A stretch of DNA of 64,000 bases from a virus, in the IMG/VR virus record IMGVR_UViG_3300030108_005444, positions 1 to 64,000 of that record; one strand, 5' to 3'. The notes below the pieces were generated by a model. That model was not told where the DNA came from. It did not search any database and saw only the letters and a program-made list of their open reading frames with translations. Of this stretch, positions 28,142 through 36,685 are shown piece after piece (within the stretch, counting starts at the first letter, position 1; every line of letters starts with the position of its first letter). Position numbers and translations under genes: made by a program.

Positions 28142-28994
28142 TGTAGCAGACCTTGATGTAATATTCCTTTCATATAAGGAACCAAACAAAGAATTCAATT
28201 GGCTTGACCTAAAGTCAAAGTGTCCGTGGGCCAAACGTGTCGATGGAGTCGAAGGTTCTGATGCGGCCCACAAAGCGGCTGGCGAAGCATCCAGCACAGA
28301 AAGATTTGTTCTTGTTGACGGTGACAATATTGTTGATCCTGCTCTGTTTGATCAACAAATTAATTTGAACAATCATAATGAGAACATAGCAATAAGATGG
28401 CGCGGACTTAATAATGTTAATGGTCTGAAATACGGAAATGGCGGAGTATCGTGTTGGACCAAAACATTTGTACAAAATATGCAGACACATGAAAACACTA
28501 GTGGTTCGGATGAATCGTTGGTTGAATTTTGCTATGAAGATGGTTATCTTGCCTATCCTGATTGTTATTCAACCACTGTGATAAACCACACAAAACAACA
28601 GGCATGGCAGGCAGGATTCAGAGAAGGGGTAAAAATGTCATTGGATAGAGGACAACGCAAAACTCCTGCTGACTTTGTTTCCTCAATACACAAACAAAAT
28701 CTTTTGTGTTTATTGACTTGGATGAGTGTGGGTGCTGACGTAAAGCATGGACTATGGGCCATGTATGGCGCATGTGAAGGTTGTTATAAAACAATGATAG
28801 CAGATTGGGACTACGTCAATGTGCGTGACTTTAAATATCTAGAACAATATTGGGACGAAAAACTTATCCAAGAAGAAGATCTCGCAAACAGTATTGATCA
28901 AATGATTGCGGAACTTAACTATACTTTGGGTATATCAGCGTCGAGATTAGGAGCAGAACAGTCAAAGTTTTTTAAGTTTTGTATGAAATGGTAA
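28134..28994 (+). CDS. Glycosyltransferase-like protein (marine-phage GT-A family)
   Basis: 286 residues. The first 70 residues follow a pattern recurrent in marine T4-like phages: 'LDVIFLSYKEPNKEFNW..LK', 'WAKRVDGVEGSDAAHKAAGEAS', 'RFVLVDGDNIVDP'; the 'VDGDN' is a DxD-type site and the preceding 'AHKAAGEAS' helix is typical of the donor-binding half of GT-A enzymes. The rest ('NGGVSCWTK', 'CYEDGYLAYPDCYSTTVINH') would form the acceptor side. The same core appears, degenerate, in the protein at 39131-40654. It overlaps the first radical SAM gene by 7 nt. A role in glycan assembly is inferred; donor and acceptor are unknown. Confidence 0.65.
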   Translation: MIDVADLDVIFLSYKEPNKEFNWLDLKSKCPWAKRVDGVEGSDAAHKAAGEASSTERFVLVDGDNIVDPALFDQQINLNNHNENIAIRWRGLNNVNGLKYGNGGVSCWTKTFVQNMQTHENTSGSDESLVEFCYEDGYLAYPDCYSTTVINHTKQQAWQAGFREGVKMSLDRGQRKTPADFVSSIHKQNLLCLLTWMSVGADVKHGLWAMYGACEGCYKTMIADWDYVNVRDFKYLEQYWDEKLIQEEDLANSIDQMIAELNYTLGISASRLGAEQSKFFKFCMKW

Positions 28995-30352
28995 GCAAAT
29001 ATCAAACAGATGCTAACAAGGCAAGATTAAAACTAGATAAAGTTTCAGATACTATGTGCTTGGCCAAGTGGATGCAGACATCACTGCATCTAACAACAGG
29101 CATGACCAATTCATGTTATCATCCTCCACTCCACAAAATAAATGTTGATCAAATAAAACATGATCCTTCAAAACTACACAACACAGATGAAAAGAAAAAT
29201 CAAAGGGAGCAAATGATTAATGGCAAACGTCCAGCTGGATGTAGTTACTGTTGGAAACTTGAAGACAATAAACAGATGTCTGATAGATTCTATAGAAGCG
29301 GAGAACCGTGGGCTATGGACAACTATGAAAACATATTAGCAAATCCACAAGCAGATGTCGTGCCAACATACGTTGAGGTTGACTTTTCAAATGCATGTAA
29401 TTTTAAATGTTCATACTGCTCACCACAGTTTTCCACAGCATGGGCACAAGAAGTTGAACAACATGGAGCCTATCCAACCAGTGTTCCACACAATGATCCC
29501 ACACATTTCAAAGGCAAACGCAAAGTTTTGTCTCAAAAGGACAATCCGTATGTTGAAGCATTTTGGCGTTGGTGGCCGGATTTGTATCCAAAATTAAAAC
29601 ATTTTAGAATGACAGGAGGCGAACCAATGATGGACAAAAACACATATAAAGTTTTTGAATATGTAATAGATAATCCAAAACAAGATTTACATCTTAATGT
29701 TACATCAAACTTTTGTCCTCCAGTTCCGGCACTAGGTGATAGATATTTCAACATGGTAAAAACTATGTGCGATGGAGCAATGATTGAACATTTCATGCAG
29801 TTTGTATCTTTGGATGCTTGGGGTGAAAAAGCAGAATACATACGCAACGGAATGGACTTTACAACAGTGTGGTATAATGTAAACAAATATTTGACAGACA
29901 TCAAGGGACACAATTCAATTACATTTATTATTACTATGAACAATTTAAGTGTGTCCAGTCTTAAAACACTTATGGAAAATATACTGAGACTCCGTAAAGA
30001 ATATTCAAATACCTATCAACGTGTGTGGTTTGACACTCCTATATTGCGTACTCCAACTTGGCAACACATTGGCTTGTTAGATCAATCATTTGATGTTTAT
30101 TTTGAAGAGGCAATCGACTACATGAAGACGCATCATCATAGCACAGACATGGTTGCTTTTAGAGATTTCGAAATTGCTAAACTGCAACGCTGTTATGCTA
30201 CAATGAGGCAAGGAATCGAAGATAAACATACACATATGGCTAATTTTTGGCGTTTTTTTGTGGCACATGATGTAAGAAGAAATACTAGTTTGTTAAAAAC
30301 TTTTCCCGAATATGATCATTGGTTTAAGGAGTGCCAGCAATTAACAAAATGA
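28988..30352 (+). CDS. Radical SAM protein with N-terminal twitch/SPASM-like domain (subfamily 1, A)
   Basis: 454 residues from ATG 28988 (the in-frame TTG at 28979 is less likely). The radical SAM core has Cys137-x3-Cys-x2-Cys ('CNFKCSYC') for the [4Fe-4S] cluster and 'MTGGEPMM' (SAM-binding GGE motif). Ahead of it is a cysteine-rich module, 'MCLAKWMQTSLHLTTGMTNSC' and 'GCSYCWKLED', which resembles a twitch/SPASM auxiliary-cluster domain placed before, not after, the core. Such enzymes make SAM-derived radicals to modify sugars, peptides or other small molecules. It is the first of five consecutive relatives, closest to the next gene ('HKI.V.QIKHDPS', 'KK.QR.QM..G.RP.GC.YCWK.ED'). Substrate unknown. 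Confidence 0.85.
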   Translation: MVSKYQTDANKARLKLDKVSDTMCLAKWMQTSLHLTTGMTNSCYHPPLHKINVDQIKHDPSKLHNTDEKKNQREQMINGKRPAGCSYCWKLEDNKQMSDRFYRSGEPWAMDNYENILANPQADVVPTYVEVDFSNACNFKCSYCSPQFSTAWAQEVEQHGAYPTSVPHNDPTHFKGKRKVLSQKDNPYVEAFWRWWPDLYPKLKHFRMTGGEPMMDKNTYKVFEYVIDNPKQDLHLNVTSNFCPPVPALGDRYFNMVKTMCDGAMIEHFMQFVSLDAWGEKAEYIRNGMDFTTVWYNVNKYLTDIKGHNSITFIITMNNLSVSSLKTLMENILRLRKEYSNTYQRVWFDTPILRTPTWQHIGLLDQSFDVYFEEAIDYMKTHHHSTDMVAFRDFEIAKLQRCYATMRQGIEDKHTHMANFWRFFVAHDVRRNTSLLKTFPEYDHWFKECQQLTK

Positions 30353-31692
30353 ACGATTTAGAATTCAAACAAAAATATTTAGACAGCAAATCTCCTTCTT
30401 TTTGTGCGGCCAAATGGTACAATGCTACAATATGGTTAGGAAGTGGCATGACAACAAGTTGTCATCATCCCTTGCCACATAAAATTGACATTGAAGAAAT
30501 AAAACATAATCCAAGTGCTATTCATAATACAAAAGAAAAAAAAGCACAAAGGAGACAGATGCAGTGTGGTGAAAGGCCATCAGGGTGCGAATACTGTTGG
30601 AAAATTGAAGATATCGGCAGGGATTCGATCAGCGATAGAGTATACAAGTCAAAAATTTACACAGATAACGATCTCGACTTAGCTTATCAATCAGATCATC
30701 AAAGAGATTTTAACTTACGCACATTAGAAATTGCTTTTGATAGGACTTGTAATTTTGCTTGTTCATACTGTAATCCAGCATTCAGCACTACATGGGCAAG
30801 GGATATTAACCAAGGTGGCCCATACACAGACATGACCACAGATGGTAGAAATCATTTTACACATTCTCATGCTTCTGCTGAACCATACAAAAAGGATGAG
30901 ACTAATCCTTATGTGGAAGCATTTTATAAATGGTGGGAGTCTGATCTACACAAAAGTTTAGATGAACTGAGAATTACAGGTGGCGAGCCTATGATGAGTC
31001 CAAATTTATGGAGATTACTCGATTGGATTGAAACACAAGGTCATAAGATGAATCCTAAGATGCGAATTGCCATTAACAGTAACCTTGGCGCAAAACAATC
31101 AATAATTGACCGTTTCAAACAAAAATTGAAGAATTTCAAAAACTTTCACTTGTATACCAGTAACGAATCCATAGGTACTAATGCTGAATATATTAGGGAT
31201 GGTTTGAATTATACACAGTGGCACGAAAATATGTTGTCTATGATGAAAGAGAATATTCCCTCTGAAATACACAACATGGCAACAATTAATGCTTTGTGTT
31301 TAGAAACATTACCACAGTTTTTAGAAAGTTTAGTTGAATTGAAAACCGCTTGTAAATTATATGGACCCAGTTTAAACTTTACTTTAAATATTTTGAGATT
31401 TCCAAGTTTTCAATCTCCGTTGGTATTACCCAACGAACTAAGAAATACATTTAAGGATAATTTAGAAAAGTTTTTAGCCAAAAACAAAAAATACTTGGAA
31501 CATATGGAAGTGAATCATACTCAACGATTGATTGATTATTTAGATGTCGTGAAAACTCCACATGCAGGAGCGGCCACACAGGAAAAACTCCAGAAAGATT
31601 TTAAAGTTTTTTATAGCCAATATGATAAAAGAAGAGGAAAAGACTTCAAAAAAACTTTTCCTATTATAGGGGAGTGGTATGGCCAACTATGA
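30349..31692 (+). CDS. Radical SAM protein with N-terminal twitch/SPASM-like domain (subfamily 1, B)
   Basis: 447 residues from the ATG at 30349, which overlaps the previous stop as ATGA (a GTG at 30331 is less likely). Core cluster motif 'CNFACSYC' at about residue 134 and 'ITGGEPMM'. The N-terminal cysteine module is 'FCAAKWYNATIWLGSGMTTSC' plus 'GCEYCWKIED', closely parallel to the upstream protein; both keep 'HHP/YHP..HKI', so they form one subfamily, probably from tandem duplication. The C-terminal third is helical and lacks a canonical SPASM Cys set. Tight coupling to its relatives suggests that the five proteins act successively or in a complex on one substrate. Confidence 0.85.
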   Translation: MNDLEFKQKYLDSKSPSFCAAKWYNATIWLGSGMTTSCHHPLPHKIDIEEIKHNPSAIHNTKEKKAQRRQMQCGERPSGCEYCWKIEDIGRDSISDRVYKSKIYTDNDLDLAYQSDHQRDFNLRTLEIAFDRTCNFACSYCNPAFSTTWARDINQGGPYTDMTTDGRNHFTHSHASAEPYKKDETNPYVEAFYKWWESDLHKSLDELRITGGEPMMSPNLWRLLDWIETQGHKMNPKMRIAINSNLGAKQSIIDRFKQKLKNFKNFHLYTSNESIGTNAEYIRDGLNYTQWHENMLSMMKENIPSEIHNMATINALCLETLPQFLESLVELKTACKLYGPSLNFTLNILRFPSFQSPLVLPNELRNTFKDNLEKFLAKNKKYLEHMEVNHTQRLIDYLDVVKTPHAGAATQEKLQKDFKVFYSQYDKRRGKDFKKTFPIIGEWYGQL

Positions 31693-32959
31693 AGATAAGT
31701 TACCTAACAAGTATAAGTTAAAGGATCTAACCACCCTAGAAAAAACTTATTTGACTGCCAGCAAATATTTTTGTATGCTACCATGGACGCATCTTCATTC
31801 TTATCCAAATGGAGACGCTTATCCTTGCTGTTTAGCATCACACAAACACCCAATAGGAACTATGCGTGAACAAACTATTGAACAATTGTGGAATAATGAT
31901 GAAATGAGACAGTTAAGACAAAATATGTTACAAGAAAAATCTAGTAAACAGTGTGTCAAATGTTATGAACAAGAAAATAATGGATGGACATCAATGCGTA
32001 AATCTGCTAACAAACATTTTGGTCATCATATCAAAGAAGTCCATGACACTAAACCAAATGGTCATTACGATAAAGTTAATATGATTTATTGGGACATAAG
32101 ATTTTCAAACTTGTGTAATCTTTCGTGCAGATACTGTGGAACTTATTTTTCATCAAACTGGTATGATGATCAAGTTGCACTGTTTGGCAAACCTAATCAT
32201 CCAAAGGTAACCTATGCCGGTAGATCAAAAACTGATGCCTATGATCAATTAATAAACTATTTGCCAATGGTAGAGCAAGTATATTTTGCTGGCGGCGAGC
32301 CACTAATTATGGAAGAACATTATAAAATATTGAAAGCATTAATTGATATTGGGAAAGCAGACCAAGTTAGGCTGATATACAATACAAATTTCACAAAACT
32401 GTCTTATAAGAAATTAAATGTGCTAGATCTTTGGCCCGAGTTCAAGGATGTGTCAGTTGGAGCTTCTCTTGATGCCATGGGTCCTAGAGCAGAACTTGTT
32501 AGAAATGGGACTGTTTGGAAGGACGTCGAAAATAATCGCGAACAAATGTTGAAGAAATGTCCTAAAGTAGACTTTTATATAAGTGCAACATTATCTGCTT
32601 TCAACCATAGACATGTCATTGATTTTCATAACGAATGGGTAGACAAAGGCTTTATTAAGTGGCAAGACTGGAATATGAATGTTGTTCAAGACCCAGAACA
32701 TTATAGAGCTGATATTCTCCCACTCTCTGTTAAGGAAAAAGTGACTGTGGAATATCAACAACACATTGAAAAAATTGAACCTTTTGATCATTTAGGAAGA
32801 GCAACTAATGGTTTTAGAAGTGCGATAAAATTTATAAACTCCACAGATAATACAAAGTTATTGCCAAAATTTCGCAAATACGTAGAACTGTTGGATAAAA
32901 GAAGACAACAAAACACATTACAGGTCTTTCCTGAACTAAAAGAGGTGATCAATGAATAA
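31679..32959 (+). CDS. Radical SAM protein with N-terminal twitch/SPASM-like domain (subfamily 2, C)
   Basis: 426 residues, with a strong ribosome site (AGGGGAG) before an ATG overlapping the previous gene by 14 nt. The N-terminal module is clear: 'YFCMLPWTHLHSYPNGDAYPCC', 'IGTM...IEQLWN.DEMRQLRQNML', 'CVKCYEQE', which is the C-x-x-P-W...P-G...C-C...W...R...C-x2-C layout of SPASM/twitch domains. The radical SAM core follows with 'CNLSCRYC' at about residue 146 and 'FAGGEPLI'. Domain order is reversed relative to anaerobic sulfatase-maturase-type SPASM enzymes. Function is unknown; it is closest to the next two genes. Confidence 0.85.
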   Translation: MANYEDKLPNKYKLKDLTTLEKTYLTASKYFCMLPWTHLHSYPNGDAYPCCLASHKHPIGTMREQTIEQLWNNDEMRQLRQNMLQEKSSKQCVKCYEQENNGWTSMRKSANKHFGHHIKEVHDTKPNGHYDKVNMIYWDIRFSNLCNLSCRYCGTYFSSNWYDDQVALFGKPNHPKVTYAGRSKTDAYDQLINYLPMVEQVYFAGGEPLIMEEHYKILKALIDIGKADQVRLIYNTNFTKLSYKKLNVLDLWPEFKDVSVGASLDAMGPRAELVRNGTVWKDVENNREQMLKKCPKVDFYISATLSAFNHRHVIDFHNEWVDKGFIKWQDWNMNVVQDPEHYRADILPLSVKEKVTVEYQQHIEKIEPFDHLGRATNGFRSAIKFINSTDNTKLLPKFRKYVELLDKRRQQNTLQVFPELKEVINE

Positions 32960-34097
32960 AATATGCACTCTTCCATGGATGCATCTTGAAACAACTCCTT
33001 TAGGGGAATTTAGGCCATGCTGTCTTGCTGAGGAAACTATTCCTGACTATAATATTTCTAGAGGTGACACAATTAATAATGCTTTTAATTCTGCCTACAT
33101 GGAAAATTTACGACAACAATTTTTAGACGGTAAACAACCAAAAACATGTTCAAAGTGTTGGTCTCTTGAATCAGCTGGGGGCACATCTAAAAGGATGATA
33201 TCAAACAAAAAGTTTGGCGTAGACACATCACAAAAACGCCTTAAGTTTTTAGATCTAAAACTTGGAAACATATGTAATCTTAAGTGTAGGATATGTGGCG
33301 CCTGGTCTTCTTCAAAATGGGCTCAAGAAGAAATTGAACTTGGCAACCCAACAGCACGTGACTGGCTTGCTCAAGGTCGATGGCCAAGGCAAAAAAACAA
33401 AGTATGGAACGAAATTATATCGCTTCTACCATATGTAGAATATTTTGAATTCACAGGAGGAGAACCATTTTTAATTAAAGAACATTTTGATATACTTGAA
33501 AAAAGTGTTGAATTAGGAACAAGTAAAAAACAACAAATACACTACAATACAAATGGAACAACATTTCCTACTCATGCTGTTGAAAATATATGGCCACACT
33601 TCAAAGAAGTAGAAATAGCATTTAGCGTTGATGATATAGGAGAAAGGTTTGAGTATCAAAGATTTCCTGCTGTTTGGCAAAAGGTAAATGAAAACATTAG
33701 AAAATTTAATGCGTTAAAAAAAACACATAAAAATATTAAGACACAAGTTTGTTGTACAATAAACATGCAGAATATTTTTAATCTTGAAGCAGTGGCAAAC
33801 TGGATTCAATCCCAATCATTTGACTACGTGTTCTACAATTATCTACATGAAGCAAAAGAATGGAACGTGCAGTATTTGCCAAAAAATTATAAGCAATTCA
33901 TACAAACAAAACTATTGAATAACAAGTCTCCAGGAATTCACAAGGAAGAGTTAGGAAAAGCATTAGTGTTTATGATGGATAAAGATTTAGGTGACGATCA
34001 AATACATTGGCAAAGATCTCAAAAAATCAAAGCAAGTGATAATTTTAGAAATCAATCATTTGTAAAGGTACATCCAGAATATCAAGGGTTACTATGA
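32952..34097 (+). CDS. Radical SAM protein with N-terminal twitch/SPASM-like domain (subfamily 2, D)
   Basis: 381 residues, the shortest of the five, starting right at the cysteine module ('MNKICTLPWMHLETTPLGEFRPCC', 'CSKCWSLE'). Core motif 'CNLKCRICG' at about residue 108 and 'FTGGEPFLI'; 'SVDDIGERFEYQR' later matches the 'S.D..G...E..R' strand conserved in the array. GAGGTGA precedes the ATG, which lies 8 nt inside the upstream gene. The compact form shows which parts are essential: auxiliary-cluster module, partial TIM barrel and a helical C-terminal cap. Substrate unknown. Confidence 0.85.
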   Translation: MNKICTLPWMHLETTPLGEFRPCCLAEETIPDYNISRGDTINNAFNSAYMENLRQQFLDGKQPKTCSKCWSLESAGGTSKRMISNKKFGVDTSQKRLKFLDLKLGNICNLKCRICGAWSSSKWAQEEIELGNPTARDWLAQGRWPRQKNKVWNEIISLLPYVEYFEFTGGEPFLIKEHFDILEKSVELGTSKKQQIHYNTNGTTFPTHAVENIWPHFKEVEIAFSVDDIGERFEYQRFPAVWQKVNENIRKFNALKKTHKNIKTQVCCTINMQNIFNLEAVANWIQSQSFDYVFYNYLHEAKEWNVQYLPKNYKQFIQTKLLNNKSPGIHKEELGKALVFMMDKDLGDDQIHWQRSQKIKASDNFRNQSFVKVHPEYQGLL

Positions 34098-35419
34098 CAT
34101 ATTTTAAACCAAGTGAAGGCAACAAAACGTTTTGTATGGCGCCTTGGACCCATACATATTTGTCGCCACAATCAGAGCGAAGATTGTGTTGTGCATCGAC
34201 TGAACCAGCACAAAATTTTAAACAGTACATTGATACTAATGGTGGCACTAACACATACAATCCTATGTCTCTGGACGAATGGTGGAACTCTGATCATTTG
34301 AAGTCTGTCAGGAAGAGAATGCTTAAAGGAGAGGAACTTCCTGAATGTCAAGTGTGTAACAAAAAATTATTGCACACCACTGTGTATAGGGATCATTTTA
34401 ATATGCTTTTTAAAGATATAATAGATCAAGCATATCAAAACACAAAAGAAGATGGGTCAACTGACATGAAATGTGTAAGCTTTGATTATAGGTTTTCTAA
34501 TCTATGTAATTTCATGTGTAGAATGTGTGGCTCTAATTTAAGTTCAAGTTGGGAAGCAGAAGAAAAAAAATACATTGAAGGATTTGAGAATGAAAGATTA
34601 TGGGCCACTAAGGAAAACAAGAAAAAAATGGACGAATTTGTTATCAACATTGCGGAACCAGAGTTTGAAGAAGCTATTACTGATAGAAGAATTAGAGAAA
34701 TATATTGGGTAGGCGGTGAACCATTAATGTATCCACAACATTGGAAATATATGAAAATGTTAACAGATAATAATTTAGGCAATCAGGTCTATGCTAGATA
34801 CAACACCAATCTAAGTAGAATTGTTTTTAATAAAATTAACTTGTTCGATGATATATTAAAAAATTTTAGTGCTTGGGAAGTATGTGCTTCAATTGACGGA
34901 ACAAACCAAATTGGCGAATATGTAAGAACTGGACTAGATTATAATAAGTTTATTGAAAACTTTGAACATGGATTAAAGTTTGCTAATGGAAGAAACAAAA
35001 GGTTAAATTTGGATTTTACCATTACTACCCCTGGTTTGTTTGAAATAGAAAAAATGTTTGAACTAAGTTTAAAGTATGATGTTAATATTATTACTAAAAC
35101 TACATTTGCTTTTACTTCTAATGTTTTTATGAGTCCTTTAGTATTGCCAAGGAAAATACTAACAAGAATTATAAATGATGTGCTTAATAAAATAAAACCT
35201 AGAGCAACAATGAAGCAAAAGGGAATGATAGATATACTTGAAGGATATAGTCAAAGGCAAACATTTGAAGAAGACTATGATGATTGGTTTACAGGCAGAA
35301 GTAAAGGAAAAGCATTTTTACTCGAAATGGAAGCTAGGAGGAAAAATCCAATTACAATGGAAGAAGTTATGAAAAAAGATGAGGAAATGTATGATTGGTG
35401 GAGATCAATTGAAGTATAA
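34094..35419 (+). CDS. Radical SAM protein with N-terminal twitch/SPASM-like domain (subfamily 2, E)
   Basis: 441 residues. N-terminal module 'FCMAPWTHTYLSPQSERRLCC' and 'CQVCNKK'; the usual Gly after Pro is replaced by 'QSE'. Core 'CNFMCRMCG' at about residue 138, 'WVGGEPLMYP', then 'CASIDGTNQIGEYVRTG'. The start codon overlaps the previous stop (ATGA), and the last 11 nt overlap the next gene. It ends the row of five radical SAM genes. The long charged insertion between the cluster and GGEP motifs ('ENERLWATKENKKKMDEF') is unique to this member, suggesting a different partner or acceptor. Confidence 0.85.
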   Translation: MTYFKPSEGNKTFCMAPWTHTYLSPQSERRLCCASTEPAQNFKQYIDTNGGTNTYNPMSLDEWWNSDHLKSVRKRMLKGEELPECQVCNKKLLHTTVYRDHFNMLFKDIIDQAYQNTKEDGSTDMKCVSFDYRFSNLCNFMCRMCGSNLSSSWEAEEKKYIEGFENERLWATKENKKKMDEFVINIAEPEFEEAITDRRIREIYWVGGEPLMYPQHWKYMKMLTDNNLGNQVYARYNTNLSRIVFNKINLFDDILKNFSAWEVCASIDGTNQIGEYVRTGLDYNKFIENFEHGLKFANGRNKRLNLDFTITTPGLFEIEKMFELSLKYDVNIITKTTFAFTSNVFMSPLVLPRKILTRIINDVLNKIKPRATMKQKGMIDILEGYSQRQTFEEDYDDWFTGRSKGKAFLLEMEARRKNPITMEEVMKKDEEMYDWWRSIEV

Positions 35420-36092
35420 AAAACTAGTTTCTGCTGGATGTTCATTTATACAAGGCAGTGAATTAGGAGACGAAGTTCCATATTCGAAAAACACATATCC
35501 AGCACTATTAGCCAAACATTATAATTTAGATTATGATTGTATTGCTTATCCTTCTGCTTCAAACCAAGGGATTGCCAAAAAAATATTTGATTACAAAAAT
35601 ATTCAAGAATGTTTGTTTGTTGTGCAGTGGACTTTTCCAAGTAGATTAGGAGTTGATTTATCATACAATTATTTTGATAAAAATAAAAATAAAACAAACT
35701 GGTTTGACCTTGCCCCTAATAATTGGGATCTAATTGATCATTTTCATGAATATAGAGAATACACACAACAACTCAAAGATTTGGGCATAGATAAATTATC
35801 AAACACAATATACAAGCATATTGGGAATGACAGCCATTTTTTGTTTCAATCAAAAATCTGTATGGATGCTGTTAGATTACACCTAAGCAATGGTGATGCA
35901 CAATTTTTGTTTATAGCTGGATGTAATTCTTTGTTGGATTATCCACAAATTATTTCCTTTGAAAACAAAGGATTTGTTGAATGGTGCCATGCTAAAAAAT
36001 TCAAAGTGGGACAATACAAACATCCTCTGCATGATGCTCATCGATTTGCTTTCGAGTATATTTCGAAAAACGTAAATATTCAAAATGATTAG
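35409..36092 (+). CDS. SGNH/GDSL-like hydrolase or acyltransferase-type protein
   Basis: 227 residues from TTG 35409, chosen because GGAG stands 6 nt ahead and the protein then begins '(M)KYKKLVSAGCSFIQGSELGDE', the usual start of such phage proteins; ATGs at 35379 and 35391 are alternatives. Block I is 'SAGCSF..G.ELGD' (nucleophile Ser in 'CSF'), block III may be 'AYPSASNQG' (Asn/Gly), and block V 'HDAHRFAFEYI' supplies Asp and His of the triad. SGNH proteins remove or add acyl groups on sugars. Its place between radical SAM proteins and a methyltransferase suggests trimming or acylation of the same product. Confidence 0.6.
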   Translation: MKYKKLVSAGCSFIQGSELGDEVPYSKNTYPALLAKHYNLDYDCIAYPSASNQGIAKKIFDYKNIQECLFVVQWTFPSRLGVDLSYNYFDKNKNKTNWFDLAPNNWDLIDHFHEYREYTQQLKDLGIDKLSNTIYKHIGNDSHFLFQSKICMDAVRLHLSNGDAQFLFIAGCNSLLDYPQIISFENKGFVEWCHAKKFKVGQYKHPLHDAHRFAFEYISKNVNIQND

Positions 36093-36674
36093 ATGGATAA
36101 AAAAGTTATTTTACAAAGTTCGATTAGAGATCCAATATCGGAAAAAAATCAGAGAATTAAAAAAGAAAGATCCTTTCATATACCACTAGAAGTTGATCAT
36201 TACGGCATGATCAAAGGAAATATTGCGGGATGGATGCACATCGATGAAGCTCAAGTGTTATGTGAATCTGTTGTTGGTAGGACACACTGCTTAGAACTTG
36301 GCACACACAAAGGATTAAGCACATCATTAATAGCATTGGCTAATCCACATGCTAAAATTATAACTACAGAAATATTTTTAGATCTTACTAATCAAGCAAA
36401 ACAAAATTGTAAAAATTTAAATAATATTAACTTTATTACAACTGATAGTAATGATTGGTTAGCAGATTGTAAAACAAAATTTGATTGGGTGTTTGTTGAT
36501 CATTGTCATGACAAAGATTATATGGATGTTACCATGGAGTTATTGCCATCACGCCTGCAGGATAATCATAAGGTTTTATTACATGATACACACTTAGATG
36601 GTGTTCGATCACAACTGAAAAAATTTAAGGACTATACAGTACATAGAAATCTTGGCATAGGAAAATTTTGGTAG
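36093..36674 (+). CDS. Class I SAM-dependent methyltransferase (Methyltransf_24-like)
   Basis: 193 residues with the Rossmann SAM-binding signature 'CLELGTHKGLSTSLIALA' (motif I), the acidic end of strand 2 ('IITTEIF'), 'FITTDSNDWL' (motif II/III) and 'FDWVFVDHCHDKDYMDVTMELL' (motif IV), the layout of Methyltransf_24 / O-methyltransferases linked to sugar and antibiotic pathways. The start directly abuts the previous stop (TAG-ATG) and has no clear ribosome site, so translation is probably coupled. It may methylate a hydroxyl of the glycan or metabolite made by the operon. Acceptor unknown. Confidence 0.75.
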   Translation: MDKKVILQSSIRDPISEKNQRIKKERSFHIPLEVDHYGMIKGNIAGWMHIDEAQVLCESVVGRTHCLELGTHKGLSTSLIALANPHAKIITTEIFLDLTNQAKQNCKNLNNINFITTDSNDWLADCKTKFDWVFVDHCHDKDYMDVTMELLPSRLQDNHKVLLHDTHLDGVRSQLKKFKDYTVHRNLGIGKFW

Positions 36675-36685
36675 TATAATTTAGT

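Noticed and set aside
28988-35419. RiPP (modified peptide) biosynthesis cluster
   Set aside because: SPASM/twitch radical SAM enzymes invite this, but no precursor peptide, leader-binding domain, protease or exporter is present in the region.
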